A DNA stretch of 64,000 nt from Paracoccus shandongensis (GCF_017315735.1 NZ_JAFLRK010000009.1:41277-105276), one strand, 5' to 3'; shown: positions 31,179-41,323, counted from the stretch's first letter. Notes: generated by a model not told the origin, from the letters alone. Program-made: numbers and translations.

Positions 31179-32116
31179 CCCGCAATCCCGGTACCGACCT
31201 GCGCACCGACGGCTTCGCGGATATCCGCATCAACACCCCCGCCGCCGAACGCCGCGCGGCCACCCTGCCCGCCCGGCGCAGCCTGAAGAAGGACCATCAG
31301 GCCGCCTGGCTGCTGAACGCGGTGCGCTGCATCGACCTGACGACGCTTGCGGGCGACGACACACCCGACCGCGTGGCGCGGCTGTGCGCCAAGGCCCGCC
31401 AGCCGATTGCCCGCGAATTGCTGGATGCCATGGGGGTCACCGGCCTGACTACCGGCGCGGTCTGCGTTTATCCCACGATGGTCGCGTCCGCGAAACGCGC
31501 GCTTGGCAATTCCGGCATCCCCGTCGCCAGCGTCGCCACCGGCTTTCCGGCGGGGCTGATGCCGCTTAACCTGCGCCTGGCCGAGATCCTGTATGCCGTC
31601 GAACACGGCGCGGATGAGATCGACATCGTCATCACCCGCGCCCATGTGCTGCGAGGCGAGTGGGCGGCGCTTTATGACGAACTGCGCGCCATGCGCGAGG
31701 CGTGCGGCGATGCCAGGATGAAGGCGATCCTGGCGACGGGTGACCTGAAATCGCTGGAAAACGTGGCGCGTGCCAGCCATGTCGCCATGCAGGCGGGGGC
31801 GGACTGGATCAAGACCTCGACCGGCAAGGAAGGGGTGAACGCCACCCTGCCCGTGTCGCTGGTGATGTGCCGGGCGATCCGCGACTATCGCGACCAGACG
31901 GGCCATGTCGTGGGCTTCAAGCCCGCCGGGGGCCTGCGGACGGCCAAGGATGCGCTGAACTGGCAGGTTCTGATGGCCGAGGAACTGGGCCGCGACTGGC
32001 TGCGCCCCGATCTGTTCCGCATCGGCGCCTCCAGCCTGCTGGGCGATATCGAGCGCCAGATCAGCCACCATGTGACGGGCTGCTATGCCGCCGGTTACCG
32101 CCAAGCGATTGCCTGA
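31175..32116 (+). CDS. deoC: Deoxyribose-phosphate aldolase
   Basis: A 313-residue TIM-barrel aldolase. The Schiff-base region GADWIKTSTGKEGVNA is clear, as are EIDIVI and VGFKPAGGLRT. DeoC cleaves 2-deoxyribose-5-phosphate to glyceraldehyde-3-phosphate and acetaldehyde in nucleoside breakdown. An N-terminal extension of about 60 residues before the barrel makes it longer than E. coli DeoC (259 aa) but is common in this subfamily. It is coupled to the DUF1523 gene and lies 7 bp before the dehydrogenase that could oxidise its acetaldehyde product. Confidence 0.95.
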   Translation: MTRNPGTDLRTDGFADIRINTPAAERRAATLPARRSLKKDHQAAWLLNAVRCIDLTTLAGDDTPDRVARLCAKARQPIARELLDAMGVTGLTTGAVCVYPTMVASAKRALGNSGIPVASVATGFPAGLMPLNLRLAEILYAVEHGADEIDIVITRAHVLRGEWAALYDELRAMREACGDARMKAILATGDLKSLENVARASHVAMQAGADWIKTSTGKEGVNATLPVSLVMCRAIRDYRDQTGHVVGFKPAGGLRTAKDALNWQVLMAEELGRDWLRPDLFRIGASSLLGDIERQISHHVTGCYAAGYRQAIA

Positions 32117-32123
32117 GGACCGC

Positions 32124-34451
32124 ATGACCAGCGTGAGCGAATTGATGGAAACGATGGAATACGGCCCCTCGGTCGAAGACAGCGGCGCCGTGCGCGACTG
32201 GCTGGCGCGGCGCGGGGCCTTCGGGCATTTCATCGGTGGGGCCTTCACCAATCCCGGCACGCTGTTCGACACGCGCGATCCTGCGACGGGCGAAACCTTG
32301 GCGCAGGTGACGCAGGGGACTGCCGAAGACGTGGCGGCGGCGGTGGCGGCGGCACGGCAGGCGCAGCCCGCATGGGCGGCGCTGACGGGGACGCAGCGGG
32401 CGCGGTATCTCTATGCCCTGGCGCGGCATGTGCAGAAGCGCGAACGCTTCCTGTCGGTTCTGGAAACCCTGGACAACGGCAAGCCGATCCGGGAAGCGCG
32501 CGACATCGACGTGCCGCTGGTCGCGCGGCATTTCTATCACCATGCCGGTTGGGCGGAACTGCGCGACACGGCCTTTCCCGCTCATCGGCCGCTGGGTGTC
32601 TGCGGCCAGATCATCCCCTGGAACTTTCCGCTGCTGATGCTGGCCTGGAAGATCGCCCCTGCCCTTGCGGCGGGCAACACGGTCGTGCTGAAGCCCGCCG
32701 AATACACGCCGCTGACCGCCTTGGCCTTTGCCGAGATCTGCCAGGAAATCGGCCTGCCTGCAGGTGTCGTGAACATCGTCACCGGCGATGGCGACACCGG
32801 CGCGGCGCTGGTCGCGGCGGATGTGGACAAGATCGCCTTCACCGGATCCACCGAAGTCGGGCGGGCGATTGCCGGGCAGCTTGCCGGGACGGCCAAGCGG
32901 CTGACGCTGGAACTGGGCGGCAAGTCGCCCTTCGTGGTCATGCCCGACGCCGACCTGGATGCGGCGGTCGAGGGCGTGGTGGATTCGATCTGGTTCAACG
33001 GCGGCCAGGTCTGCTGCGCGGGATCGCGGATCCTCGTGGCCGAGGCTGTGGCGGATCGGTTCCAGACGCTGCTGAACGCCCGCATGGCGCGGCTGCGGGT
33101 CGGGCTGCCCTTGGACAAGTCCACCGATGTCGGCGCCATCGTCGATCCCGTCCAGAAGGACCGGATCCTGTCGATCTGCCGGGCTGCGACCGATGCCGGG
33201 GGGGAACTGGTGGGCGGTGCGGCGGGGGACGGCTGCTTCATCGCGCCGGGCTATCTGAAAAACATCAGCCCCGCCAATCCGGGCTTCGAGCAGGAAATCT
33301 TCGGTCCCATCGCCACGCTCTCCACCTTCCGCACGGCGGATGAGGCGGTCGAACTGGCGAACAACACGCGCTATGGGCTGGCGGCCTCGGTCTGGTCGGA
33401 AAGCGCGGCGGTGGCGACGGACATTGCCGCCAGGATCAAGGCGGGCGTCGTCTGGATCAACTGCGCCAATGTCTTTGACGCCGCAGCCCCCTTCGGCGGC
33501 TATCGCGAAAGCGGCTTTGGCCGCGAAGGCGGGCGCGCGGGGATGCTGGATTATCTGGCGGAAGCGCCCGTCGAGGCCGTCCAGGAACCCGCCCCTGCTG
33601 CGCCGGTTTCTACGACCACCGGGACGGGGCAACCGGCGGCTCTGGACCGCACCGCCAAGCTTTACATCGGCGGCGCGCAGAAGCGGCCCGACGGCGGGGC
33701 CAGCTATGCCGTGCCGGGGGGCCTTGCGCCGCTGGGCAGCCGCAAGGACATCCGCAACGCGGTCGAGGCCGCGGCCAAGGCAGGCAAATGGGCGGCCATG
33801 GGCGGCCATGCCCGCGCGCAGGTGCTGTATTACATCGCGGAAAACCTGTCCGCCCGCGCCGCCGAGTTCGCCACCCGCACCAGCCAGGCCGAGGTCGAGG
33901 CCGCCATCGCCCGCGCCTTCCACTATGCCGCCTGGGCCGACAAGGTCGACGGCGCGAATGTCCAGGCCAAGCCCGGCCATCTGCTGAACGTGGTGAACGA
34001 ACCCTATGGCATCATGGGCATCGGTTGCCCGAACGCGCAGCCCCTGGCCGCGTTCATGTCGCTGGTGATGCCCGCCATCGCCATGGGCAACCGGGTGGTG
34101 GCGATTGCCGCGCAGGACGATCCGCTGGCGGTCACGGATCTGTATCAGGTCTTGGACACCTCGGACCTGCCGGGGGGCGTGGTGAACATCGTCACCGGCC
34201 CGCGCGACGACCTGGCAAAGGTGCTGGCCGCGCATGACGAGGTCGCGGCGATGTGGATGGTCGGCGGCGACCTGGCGGCAGTGGAAGGCGCGGCAGGCGG
34301 CAACCTCAAGCCCGTCTGGGCGCCCGCGCATCGCGACTGGACAGGCCGTCAAGCGCAGGGAGAAACCTTCCTGCGCCACGCGATGCAAGTTAAGACGATC
34401 TGGCTGCCCTATGGCGCGCTGCCAGAGGGCACGGGCAGCGCGGCTTATTGA
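32124..34451 (+). CDS. Two-module aldehyde dehydrogenase (ALDH16-like)
   Basis: A 775-residue protein. Residues about 30-490 form a complete ALDH with the catalytic Glu region TLELGGKSPF and nucleophile Cys297 in NGGQVCC. From about residue 510 a second ALDH-like module begins (AKLYIGGAQKRPDGG) and includes the NEPYGIMGIGCPN segment, but no Cys-bearing NGGQ motif is present, so it should be catalytically dead. This architecture is that of ALDH16, described structurally from the related genus Loktanella. Next to deoC, acetaldehyde is the likely substrate (inference). Confidence 0.88.
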   Translation: MTSVSELMETMEYGPSVEDSGAVRDWLARRGAFGHFIGGAFTNPGTLFDTRDPATGETLAQVTQGTAEDVAAAVAAARQAQPAWAALTGTQRARYLYALARHVQKRERFLSVLETLDNGKPIREARDIDVPLVARHFYHHAGWAELRDTAFPAHRPLGVCGQIIPWNFPLLMLAWKIAPALAAGNTVVLKPAEYTPLTALAFAEICQEIGLPAGVVNIVTGDGDTGAALVAADVDKIAFTGSTEVGRAIAGQLAGTAKRLTLELGGKSPFVVMPDADLDAAVEGVVDSIWFNGGQVCCAGSRILVAEAVADRFQTLLNARMARLRVGLPLDKSTDVGAIVDPVQKDRILSICRAATDAGGELVGGAAGDGCFIAPGYLKNISPANPGFEQEIFGPIATLSTFRTADEAVELANNTRYGLAASVWSESAAVATDIAARIKAGVVWINCANVFDAAAPFGGYRESGFGREGGRAGMLDYLAEAPVEAVQEPAPAAPVSTTTGTGQPAALDRTAKLYIGGAQKRPDGGASYAVPGGLAPLGSRKDIRNAVEAAAKAGKWAAMGGHARAQVLYYIAENLSARAAEFATRTSQAEVEAAIARAFHYAAWADKVDGANVQAKPGHLLNVVNEPYGIMGIGCPNAQPLAAFMSLVMPAIAMGNRVVAIAAQDDPLAVTDLYQVLDTSDLPGGVVNIVTGPRDDLAKVLAAHDEVAAMWMVGGDLAAVEGAAGGNLKPVWAPAHRDWTGRQAQGETFLRHAMQVKTIWLPYGALPEGTGSAAY

Positions 34452-34456
34452 CCGTC

Positions 34457-34525
34457 AGCAGGGGGGCTGTCTGCCCCCCACGCGCGTGCCGCGCTCCCCC
34501 CGAGGATATTTGGGTGAAGAAGATG
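34457..34525 (-). repeat. Dispersed hairpin repeat (R4) between convergent genes
   Basis: GCAGGGGGGCTGTCTGCCCCCC forms a hairpin, then GCGCGTGCCGCGC, then CCCCCCGAGGATATTTGG and GTGAAGAAGATG. It fills the gap between the ALDH16 and folE2 stop codons. It is close to the copies at 9633 and 57489. It probably serves as a shared bidirectional terminator. Confidence 0.82.
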
Positions 34526-34537
34526 GGGCGCGACGAT

Positions 34538-35500
<963 letters not shown>

Positions 35501-35592
35501 CGGGGCATCCCTTGTCGGATCGCGGCACAATATGGGGGCCAAAGGCGGAAATCCAAAGAACAAATCCGGCAGGCCGGGCCGCTTTCGCGACC

Positions 35593-36780
35593 TCAGACGG
35601 CCAGGGCCTGCATCAGGTCGCGGGTCAGATCCCCCGCATCCTCCAGCCCGATCGACAGGCGCAACAGGCCCGGCGTGATGCCCAGATAGGCGCGGTCGTC
35701 ATCCGACAGGCGCTGGTGGGTGGTCGTGGCGGGATGGGTGATGATGGACTTGGCATCGCCGAGGTTGTTCGAGATCCTGACGATTTCCAGCCGGTTCAAG
35801 GCGGCAAAGGCGGCGTCCTTGCCGCCCGCCACCTCGAACGCGATCATGGTCCCGCCTGAACCCATGGCCCGCATCGCCAGGTCGTGCTGGGGATGATCGG
35901 CAAGGCCGGGATAGATCACGCGCGACAGCGCCGGATGGCCTTGCAGCGCCTGCGCGACGGTCAGGGCGGTCTCGGCCTGGGCGCGGACGCGCAGGTCCAT
36001 GGTCGTCAGACCGTTCAGCATGATCCAGCTGTGAAACGGGCTGATCGCGCCGCCGGTATGCTTGAGATAGGGCTCGGCCACCTCGCGCACGAATTGGCGG
36101 GTGCCGCAGATCACGCCGGCAAGGGCGCGGCCGCCGCCGTCGATATGCTTGGTCGCGGAATAGACCACCACATCGGCCCCCAGATCCACCGCGCGGGAAA
36201 AGACCGGCGTGGCGAAGACGTTGTCCACCACCACCAGCGCGCCGACCGCATGGGCTAGGCGGGCGACGCCCTCGATGTCGATCAGCTCCAGCGTGGGGTT
36301 CGACAGGCTTTCAAAGAAGACGGCCTTGGTGCCGGGGCGCAGCGCGGCCTGCCATTGGTTCAGGTCGGTGCCATCGACATAGCTGACCTCGACCCCGAAT
36401 TTCGCCAGCAGATCCAGCACATAGAGGCACGATCCGAACAGCGCACGGGCCGCGACGATGTGGTCGCCGGGCTTGCACATGGAAAACAGCGCGCCATTGA
36501 CGGCGGCCATGCCGCTGGCGGTGGCGAAGGCATCCTCGGTTCCTTCCAGCGCGGCGATGCGGTCCTCGAACATGCGGCTGGTGGGGTTGCCGTAGCGGGC
36601 ATAGATGAATTCGTCGGGGCCGGTGCCCTTGAAGCGGGCCTCGGCCTGTTCGGCGCTGTCATAGACGAAGCCCTGGGTCAGGAAGATCGCCTCGGCCATC
36701 TCTCCGTACTGGCTGCGGCGGATGCCGTGGTGGACGGCTTGCGTGCGCGGGTGAAGCCCCTTGGCCGAACTGTCGCTCAT
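35593..36780 (-). CDS. metZ: O-succinylhomoserine sulfhydrylase
   Basis: A 395-residue PLP enzyme of the Cys/Met metabolism family. The PLP lysine lies in VVYSATKHIDGGGR, and the YARYGNPTSRMFE and ATASGMAAVNGALF motifs are intact. MetZ makes homocysteine directly from O-succinylhomoserine and sulfide. The sequence is closest in pattern to MetZ rather than cystathionine gamma-synthase (SQYGEMAEAIFLTQGFVYDS is typical), but the acyl-homoserine preference cannot be proved by eye. A leader of about 170 bases precedes it. Confidence 0.9.
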   Translation of the reverse strand: MSDSSAKGLHPRTQAVHHGIRRSQYGEMAEAIFLTQGFVYDSAEQAEARFKGTGPDEFIYARYGNPTSRMFEDRIAALEGTEDAFATASGMAAVNGALFSMCKPGDHIVAARALFGSCLYVLDLLAKFGVEVSYVDGTDLNQWQAALRPGTKAVFFESLSNPTLELIDIEGVARLAHAVGALVVVDNVFATPVFSRAVDLGADVVVYSATKHIDGGGRALAGVICGTRQFVREVAEPYLKHTGGAISPFHSWIMLNGLTTMDLRVRAQAETALTVAQALQGHPALSRVIYPGLADHPQHDLAMRAMGSGGTMIAFEVAGGKDAAFAALNRLEIVRISNNLGDAKSIITHPATTTHQRLSDDDRAYLGITPGLLRLSIGLEDAGDLTRDLMQALAV

Positions 36781-37078
36781 GTCCTGATGCCTTCTGCTGT
36801 CGGGGTGGGTTAGCGCCCCCGGCCTTCTGGCGCAAGGGACAAGGCCGCTGCACGGCGGCGCGGCAGGGTTCGCGTTGCAGTTGAAAGCCTTGCGGCACGC
36901 GCCCGCCCGCGGCTTTGCGCACCCCGATTTTATCTTTTTAAATCATCAACCTAACCCCAAACTCAAGGTTATTGTCCAAATGGACAGGTTGAGCCGGAGA
37001 TGGCGCGTCAGTAGGTTGACTGGGCGGTCAAGAAGATCGACCGCGCAGGAAAGATCGGCCCCTGGCGGGAATGCGGAC
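36781..37078. other. Gene-free leader with AT-rich island upstream of metZ
   Basis: Nearly 300 bases with no convincing gene. The first 150 are GC-rich and form the likely metZ leader; on the minus strand they include a GCGCC...GGCGC hairpin and a longer CTGCA...TGCAG pairing. From about 36926 to 36980 the composition drops sharply (TTTTATCTTTTTAAATCATC), marking probable promoters. A 14-bp palindrome lies at 36973. I looked for a SAM riboswitch here and could not fit one. Confidence 0.5.
36973..36986. promoter_or_regulatory. Perfect palindrome, possible operator
   Basis: TGTCCA-AA-TGGACA, a 6-2-6 perfect inverted repeat in the AT-rich island upstream of metZ. Its size suits a dimeric repressor or activator site. 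Which gene it controls, if any, is unknown. Confidence 0.4.
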
Positions 37079-37294
37079 ATGACTCTGGACTATGCGAACG
37101 AATATCCCGACGTCCTGCCGCGTCACGCCCAAGGGGACCAGCTTTCCGGCCGCGCCCGTTGTCCGGGGGCGGCTTCGACCGAACGGGACGGCATGTCCAT
37201 TTTTGTGTTGGGCCGCGCATCCCCGGCCGATCCGGTAAAGGACCGGCGGGTGGATGAGGCGGCCGCGTGTTTGTATGAGGATCTGCCGGTCTGA
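37079..37294 (+). CDS. Hypothetical small protein (71 aa)
   Basis: A 71-residue frame beginning MTLDYANEYPDVLPRHAQGD and ending in the acidic AACLYEDLPV. No family is recognised. Only a weak GGCGGGA lies before the ATG, and the same frame is open upstream to 36875. It is isolated, between the metZ leader and the terminator of dctD. It may be a real small protein or chance; composition and acidic/aromatic ends slightly favour a real one. Confidence 0.35.
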   Translation: MTLDYANEYPDVLPRHAQGDQLSGRARCPGAASTERDGMSIFVLGRASPADPVKDRRVDEAAACLYEDLPV

Positions 37295-37371
37295 CCGATC
37301 ATTGTTCCGATCGGTTCCCTTATGGGCTGCGTCACCAGTTTTGTTTCATGTAACGGCCCGAAAGAAGCATC

Positions 37372-37393
37372 GGGGGCGGAGAAATCCGCCCCC
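37372..37393. terminator. Hairpin terminator 3' of dctD
   Basis: A perfect 9-bp stem GGGGGCGGA/TCCGCCCCC with a GAAA tetraloop on the plus strand, 7 bp beyond the dctD stop. A TGTTCCTTT tract follows on the plus strand, so it may work best for rightward transcription, such as from the 71-aa frame. Confidence 0.65.
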
Positions 37394-37400
37394 TGTTCCT

Positions 37401-38726
37401 TTACAGATAATCGCCGCGCTGCAACCCGTATTTGGCCATCTTCTCGTTCAGCGTCCGGCGCGGCAGGCACAATTCCTCCATCACGCTGGCGATGCTGCCC
37501 TTGTGGCGGCGCATGGTGTTGTCGATCAGCATCTTCTCGAAGCTTTCGACATATTCCTTGAGCGGCTTGCCCTCGGTCGTGGTGGCCTGCTGGTTGTCCT
37601 CGCCATCTGCCATCAGCAGGGACGCGATGGAGCCCGACCCGCGCCGGTTCTGCAGCACCGCGCGTTCGGCCACGTTGATCAACTGGCGGATATTGCCGGG
37701 CCAGGGGGCCTGCAAAAGCTGGGCGGCTTCCTGGGCCGATACCTGCGGCGGCTCGCAGCCGTATTCCTCGGAAAACTGCTCGGTCATGCGGGTGAACAGC
37801 GACAGGATATCCTCGCCCCGCGCACGCAGCGGCGGCAGGGTGATCTTCAGCGCGGACAGGCGATAGAACAGGTCGGGACGCAGCGAATCCTCGGCCCGGC
37901 GGCCTTCGCCGCGCGCGTTGGAAATGGCGATGATGCGGGTTTCGGCGGGCGTGCCCTGGTCGCTGATGAAGGCCAGAAGGCGGGCCTGCAAGGGTTCGGA
38001 CAGCGCCTCGATGTCTTCCAGGCACAACGTGCCGCCGCGCGCTTCCTCGACCGCCGGGATGCCGTCTTCCAGCGGGCCGAACAGACGGGCGGACAGCGCG
38101 TCGTCGTTATAGGCGGCGCAGGACACGGGCACGAATTTCTTGGACGCGCGCGGGCCCACGGCGTGCAGGGCATGGGCCACCAGCGTCTTGCCGGTGCCGG
38201 TTTCGCCGTCGATCAGCACATGGCCGTCGGCCTGGCCCAGATCCAGGATATCCTCGCGCAGGCGCTCCATCACCGGGCTGGTGCCGATCAGCTTGGACAT
38301 GACCTGCTGGCCTTCGGACAGATCCCGGCGCAGGGCGCGGTTGTCCAGCGTCATGCGCCGCATCTGCGTGGCCTTCTTGGCCAGCGCTGTCATCTTGTCA
38401 GGGTTGAAGGGCTTTTCCATGAAGTCCATGGCGCCCAGCCGCATCGCCTCGACCGCCATGGGCACGTCGCCATGCCCGGTGATCAGGATCACGGGCAGCC
38501 CCGAATCGAGCCCCATCAGCCGTTTCAGAAAGGCGATGCCGTCCATGCCGGGCATCCGGATGTCGCTGACCACGATGCCGGGCCAGTCGGCGCCGATGAC
38601 CCTCAGCGCGTCCTCGGCACTGGGATAGGTTTCGGTCTCGAACCCGGACAGCACCAGCCATTGGCTGATGGATTCCCGCATGTCCGGTTCATCATCGACA
38701 ATCGCAATCTTCAGTTTGCGGGACAT
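37401..38726 (-). CDS. dctD: C4-dicarboxylate-type response regulator DctD, lacking GAFTGA
   Basis: A 441-residue NtrC-family protein. The receiver domain has D11/D12, phospho-acceptor D55 (VVSDIRMPG) and K105. The AAA+ domain has Walker A GETGTGKT at 174-181, but Walker B reads LCLEDI and the sigma-54 contact loop GAFTGA is missing: residues 215-233 read LFGPLEDGIPAVEEARGGT. A Fis-type HTH ends the protein (SIASVMEELCLPRRTLNEKM). The start at 38726 has an AAAGGAAAA site; a start at 38750 overlaps the dctB stop. The missing loop suggests it does not use sigma-54. Confidence 0.87.
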   Translation of the reverse strand: MSRKLKIAIVDDEPDMRESISQWLVLSGFETETYPSAEDALRVIGADWPGIVVSDIRMPGMDGIAFLKRLMGLDSGLPVILITGHGDVPMAVEAMRLGAMDFMEKPFNPDKMTALAKKATQMRRMTLDNRALRRDLSEGQQVMSKLIGTSPVMERLREDILDLGQADGHVLIDGETGTGKTLVAHALHAVGPRASKKFVPVSCAAYNDDALSARLFGPLEDGIPAVEEARGGTLCLEDIEALSEPLQARLLAFISDQGTPAETRIIAISNARGEGRRAEDSLRPDLFYRLSALKITLPPLRARGEDILSLFTRMTEQFSEEYGCEPPQVSAQEAAQLLQAPWPGNIRQLINVAERAVLQNRRGSGSIASLLMADGEDNQQATTTEGKPLKEYVESFEKMLIDNTMRRHKGSIASVMEELCLPRRTLNEKMAKYGLQRGDYL

Positions 38727-38746
38727 TGACGTGTTTTCCTTTCTCG

Positions 38747-40540
38747 TCATTCGGCGGCAAGCGTCTGCTGGGCCTGCCCGGGCCTGTGCAGGGGCAGTTC
38801 CACGGCAAAGACAGCGCCGCCCTGGTCTTCGTTATGGGCGGTCAGGCGGCCGCCGAAATCGGCCACGATGCTTGACGATATGGCCAGGCCAAGGCCCGTT
38901 CCCTCGCCCGGTTTCTTTGTCGTCCAGAAGGGCTCGAACAGCTTTTCCAGGTCGGAAATGCCCGGCCCGTTGTCGCGCACCAGGACATAGGCGTTGGTCG
39001 CGGCCTCGACCGTGATCTCGATCCGGGCATCGCGGCGGTCGCGCACCGCATCGACGGCGTTGCGCAAAAGGTTGATGATGACCTGTTCCAGCCGGATGCG
39101 GTCGGCCATCACGGTGACGGGGCCGCGCGGCAGGTTGCGGGTCACGCGGATGGTCCGGTTGCGCAGCTGCGGCTCCATCATGGTCAGGGCGCTGCTGACG
39201 GCGGCGCGCAGGTCCACGGGCTCGACCGCCTCGCCGCCCTTGCGGGCATAGGATTTCAGCTGCCGGGTGATCGCGCCCATGCGCTCGATCAGGTCGTCGA
39301 TGCGCTGGAAACTGGACAGCGCCTCCTCGGCCCGGCCGCGCTGCAACAGCAGGCGCGCGCCCGCCAGATAGGTCTTCATCGCGGCCAGCGGCTGGTTCAG
39401 TTCATGGCTGACGCCCGCCGACATCTCGCCCAGGGCGGCCAACTTGCTGCTTTGCTGCACGGTCTGCTCGGCGACGCGCAGTTCCTTCTGCATCCGCTCG
39501 CGTTCGGCGATCTCGCGGGTCAGGCGCATGTTCAGGGCCCGCAGGTCGGCCGATTCGCGCATGTATGCGACCGACTGGCTGCGCGCCCGGCGCGACAGGA
39601 CATAGAAGGTGCCGGCCAGCAGGATCGCAAAGCCCATGATCTCCAGCGCCAGGACCGCGTTCACCTGCTCGCGGACGGAGGCATAGGTGGTGAAGCTGAT
39701 CATCCGCCAGCCGCGGAAGGGGATGCGCGCCTCGGCCTGCATGACGGCGCGGCCCTGGACATAGGCGTCGATGGGCAAGGCGGTCCAGTCGGCGGTGACC
39801 TGGAAGGCGCGCTGGATGGCGGATGGGGCATCGCGCACCGCCAGCGCCTCGGGCATGGTCAGGCCGCGCCACCGGGGTTCGGTCGCCAGGATGATGAAGC
39901 CCTGGCTGTCGGTCACGGCCACCGCGTCCGAGATCCCGGCCCAGGACCGTTCCAGCCGCGACAGGTCGGCGCCCACCACGATCACCCCCAGGGTGCGGCC
40001 ATCCGAAACCACGGCGCGGGAATAGGTGAACTCATAGGCGCCGCCCCCGCGGGGGGTGACGGTGAAGACCGTCTCGCTGGACCGCAGCGCCTCGACATAA
40101 AAAGGCGCCAGGACGTTGTTGGTGCCGATCTGGTAGCGGTCGGTCGATCCCACCGTGCGCCCCGAGGCGTCCAGCAGCCGGATCGAGGCCGCGCCGATTT
40201 CCTTTTGCGCGGCGATCAGCCGGGCCGAGGTGGTGGAAAAGTCGTTGCTATTCAGCGATCCGATCAGCGCGGGATCGCGCGCCAGCAGCAGGGGCACGAC
40301 GGCCGTGCGCTGCAATTCCGACAACAAGTTGCCGGTGTAAAGCGCCAGCCGCAGTTCGGACCGGACGCGGGTGTTGTCCGAAAACCGCGTCGTCAGCCAG
40401 GCATTCGTCATCCAGATCGAGACGATGGCCAGCCCGAAGATCAGCGCGATGGCGATGCGCAGCCACCATGGATTGCCGGGCTGCGCCAGCCGCGGTCGAA
40501 TACGCTCTCCCTCGCTGGCGCTGTCCTTGTCCTCGATCAC
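38747..40540 (-). CDS. dctB: Sensor histidine kinase DctB
   Basis: A 597-residue kinase with membrane helices at about 27-49 and 291-311 enclosing a large periplasmic double-PAS/Cache sensor domain, as in the C4-dicarboxylate sensor DctB. The phospho-acceptor His379 lies in GVSHELNQPLAAM. ATP-binding motifs are NLLRNAVDA (N box), VRDNGPGI (G1), FWTTKKPGEGTGLGL (F and G2). A coiled coil precedes the H box. It begins at a GTG and is coupled to dctD. No dicarboxylate transporter gene is adjacent, so the inducer is inferred from family only. Confidence 0.88.
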   Translation of the reverse strand: MIEDKDSASEGERIRPRLAQPGNPWWLRIAIALIFGLAIVSIWMTNAWLTTRFSDNTRVRSELRLALYTGNLLSELQRTAVVPLLLARDPALIGSLNSNDFSTTSARLIAAQKEIGAASIRLLDASGRTVGSTDRYQIGTNNVLAPFYVEALRSSETVFTVTPRGGGAYEFTYSRAVVSDGRTLGVIVVGADLSRLERSWAGISDAVAVTDSQGFIILATEPRWRGLTMPEALAVRDAPSAIQRAFQVTADWTALPIDAYVQGRAVMQAEARIPFRGWRMISFTTYASVREQVNAVLALEIMGFAILLAGTFYVLSRRARSQSVAYMRESADLRALNMRLTREIAERERMQKELRVAEQTVQQSSKLAALGEMSAGVSHELNQPLAAMKTYLAGARLLLQRGRAEEALSSFQRIDDLIERMGAITRQLKSYARKGGEAVEPVDLRAAVSSALTMMEPQLRNRTIRVTRNLPRGPVTVMADRIRLEQVIINLLRNAVDAVRDRRDARIEITVEAATNAYVLVRDNGPGISDLEKLFEPFWTTKKPGEGTGLGLAISSSIVADFGGRLTAHNEDQGGAVFAVELPLHRPGQAQQTLAAE

Positions 40541-40603
40541 CTATGAAGCCCGGTCCTGTGGCACAACTGCCGCACTCTAGGCCCGGAAGCGCCGATGCTC
40601 AAG

Positions 40604-41272
40604 TCAGGCGTTGACAACGCCATTGACCAGCGAGCGGAACAGCGCCGCCCCGTCGGTGCCCCCCAGGGCCGGATCGGCCGCGCGCTCGGGATGGGGCATC
40701 ATGCCCAGGACGCGGCGGTTTTCCGACAGCACGCCCGCGATGTCGCCCACCGAACCGTTGAGGCCCGGGGCATAGGTAAAGGCGATGCGGTCCCCGTCCT
40801 GCAGTTGCGCCAGCCCCTTGGGTGCGATCTGGTAATTGCCGTCGTGATGGGCGACCGGAATGGTGATCCGCTGGCCCTTGCCGTAGCCCGCGGTGAAGTC
40901 GCTGTCCGTGGTGACGACATTCAGGACGGCGGGCTTGCAAAGAAAGGTCAGCCCCGTGTTGCGCATCAGGGCGCCAGGCAGAAGGCCCAGTTCAGTCAGC
41001 ACCTGGAAGCCGTTGCATATCCCCAGGACATAGCCGCCCCGCTGCGCGTGCCTGCGCAACGCGCCCGCGATCGGCGACTGCGCGGCGATCGCCCCGCACC
41101 GCAGGTAGTCGCCAAAGGAAAAGCCGCCCGGCACGGCCACCAGGTCGGTGCCTTCGGGCAGGGCATCGTCCTTGTGCCACACGCGCGCGACCTGCGCGCC
41201 CGCCTGGTCCAGCGCCACCGCCAGGTCGCGGTCGCAGTTCGATCCGGGAAAGGTGATGACGGCGGCTTTCAT
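40604..41272 (-). CDS. purQ: Phosphoribosylformylglycinamidine synthase subunit PurQ
   Basis: A 222-residue class I glutamine amidotransferase. The start [16 protein letters not shown], the nucleophile Cys in [13 protein letters not shown] and the C-terminal catalytic His/Glu in GMMPHPERA are all present. PurQ releases ammonia from glutamine for PurL, with PurS as the bridging subunit. purS is not adjacent here: upstream is a repeat pair and icd. Length is normal. Confidence 0.96.
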   Translation of the reverse strand: MKAAVITFPGSNCDRDLAVALDQAGAQVARVWHKDDALPEGTDLVAVPGGFSFGDYLRCGAIAAQSPIAGALRRHAQRGGYVLGICNGFQVLTELGLLPGALMRNTGLTFLCKPAVLNVVTTDSDFTAGYGKGQRITIPVAHHDGNYQIAPKGLAQLQDGDRIAFTYAPGLNGSVGDIAGVLSENRRVLGMMPHPERAADPALGGTDGAALFRSLVNGVVNA

Positions 41273-41323
41273 GGGGCTGCTCCTGCTGGGATCGCACGTC
41301 CCATAACGCAGCTTGGCCCCCGA

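Noticed and set aside
36781..36930. A SAM-II or related riboswitch in the metZ leader
   Set aside because: Methionine genes of this group often have one, but I could not fit the conserved SAM-II core and pseudoknot; only ordinary hairpins are seen.
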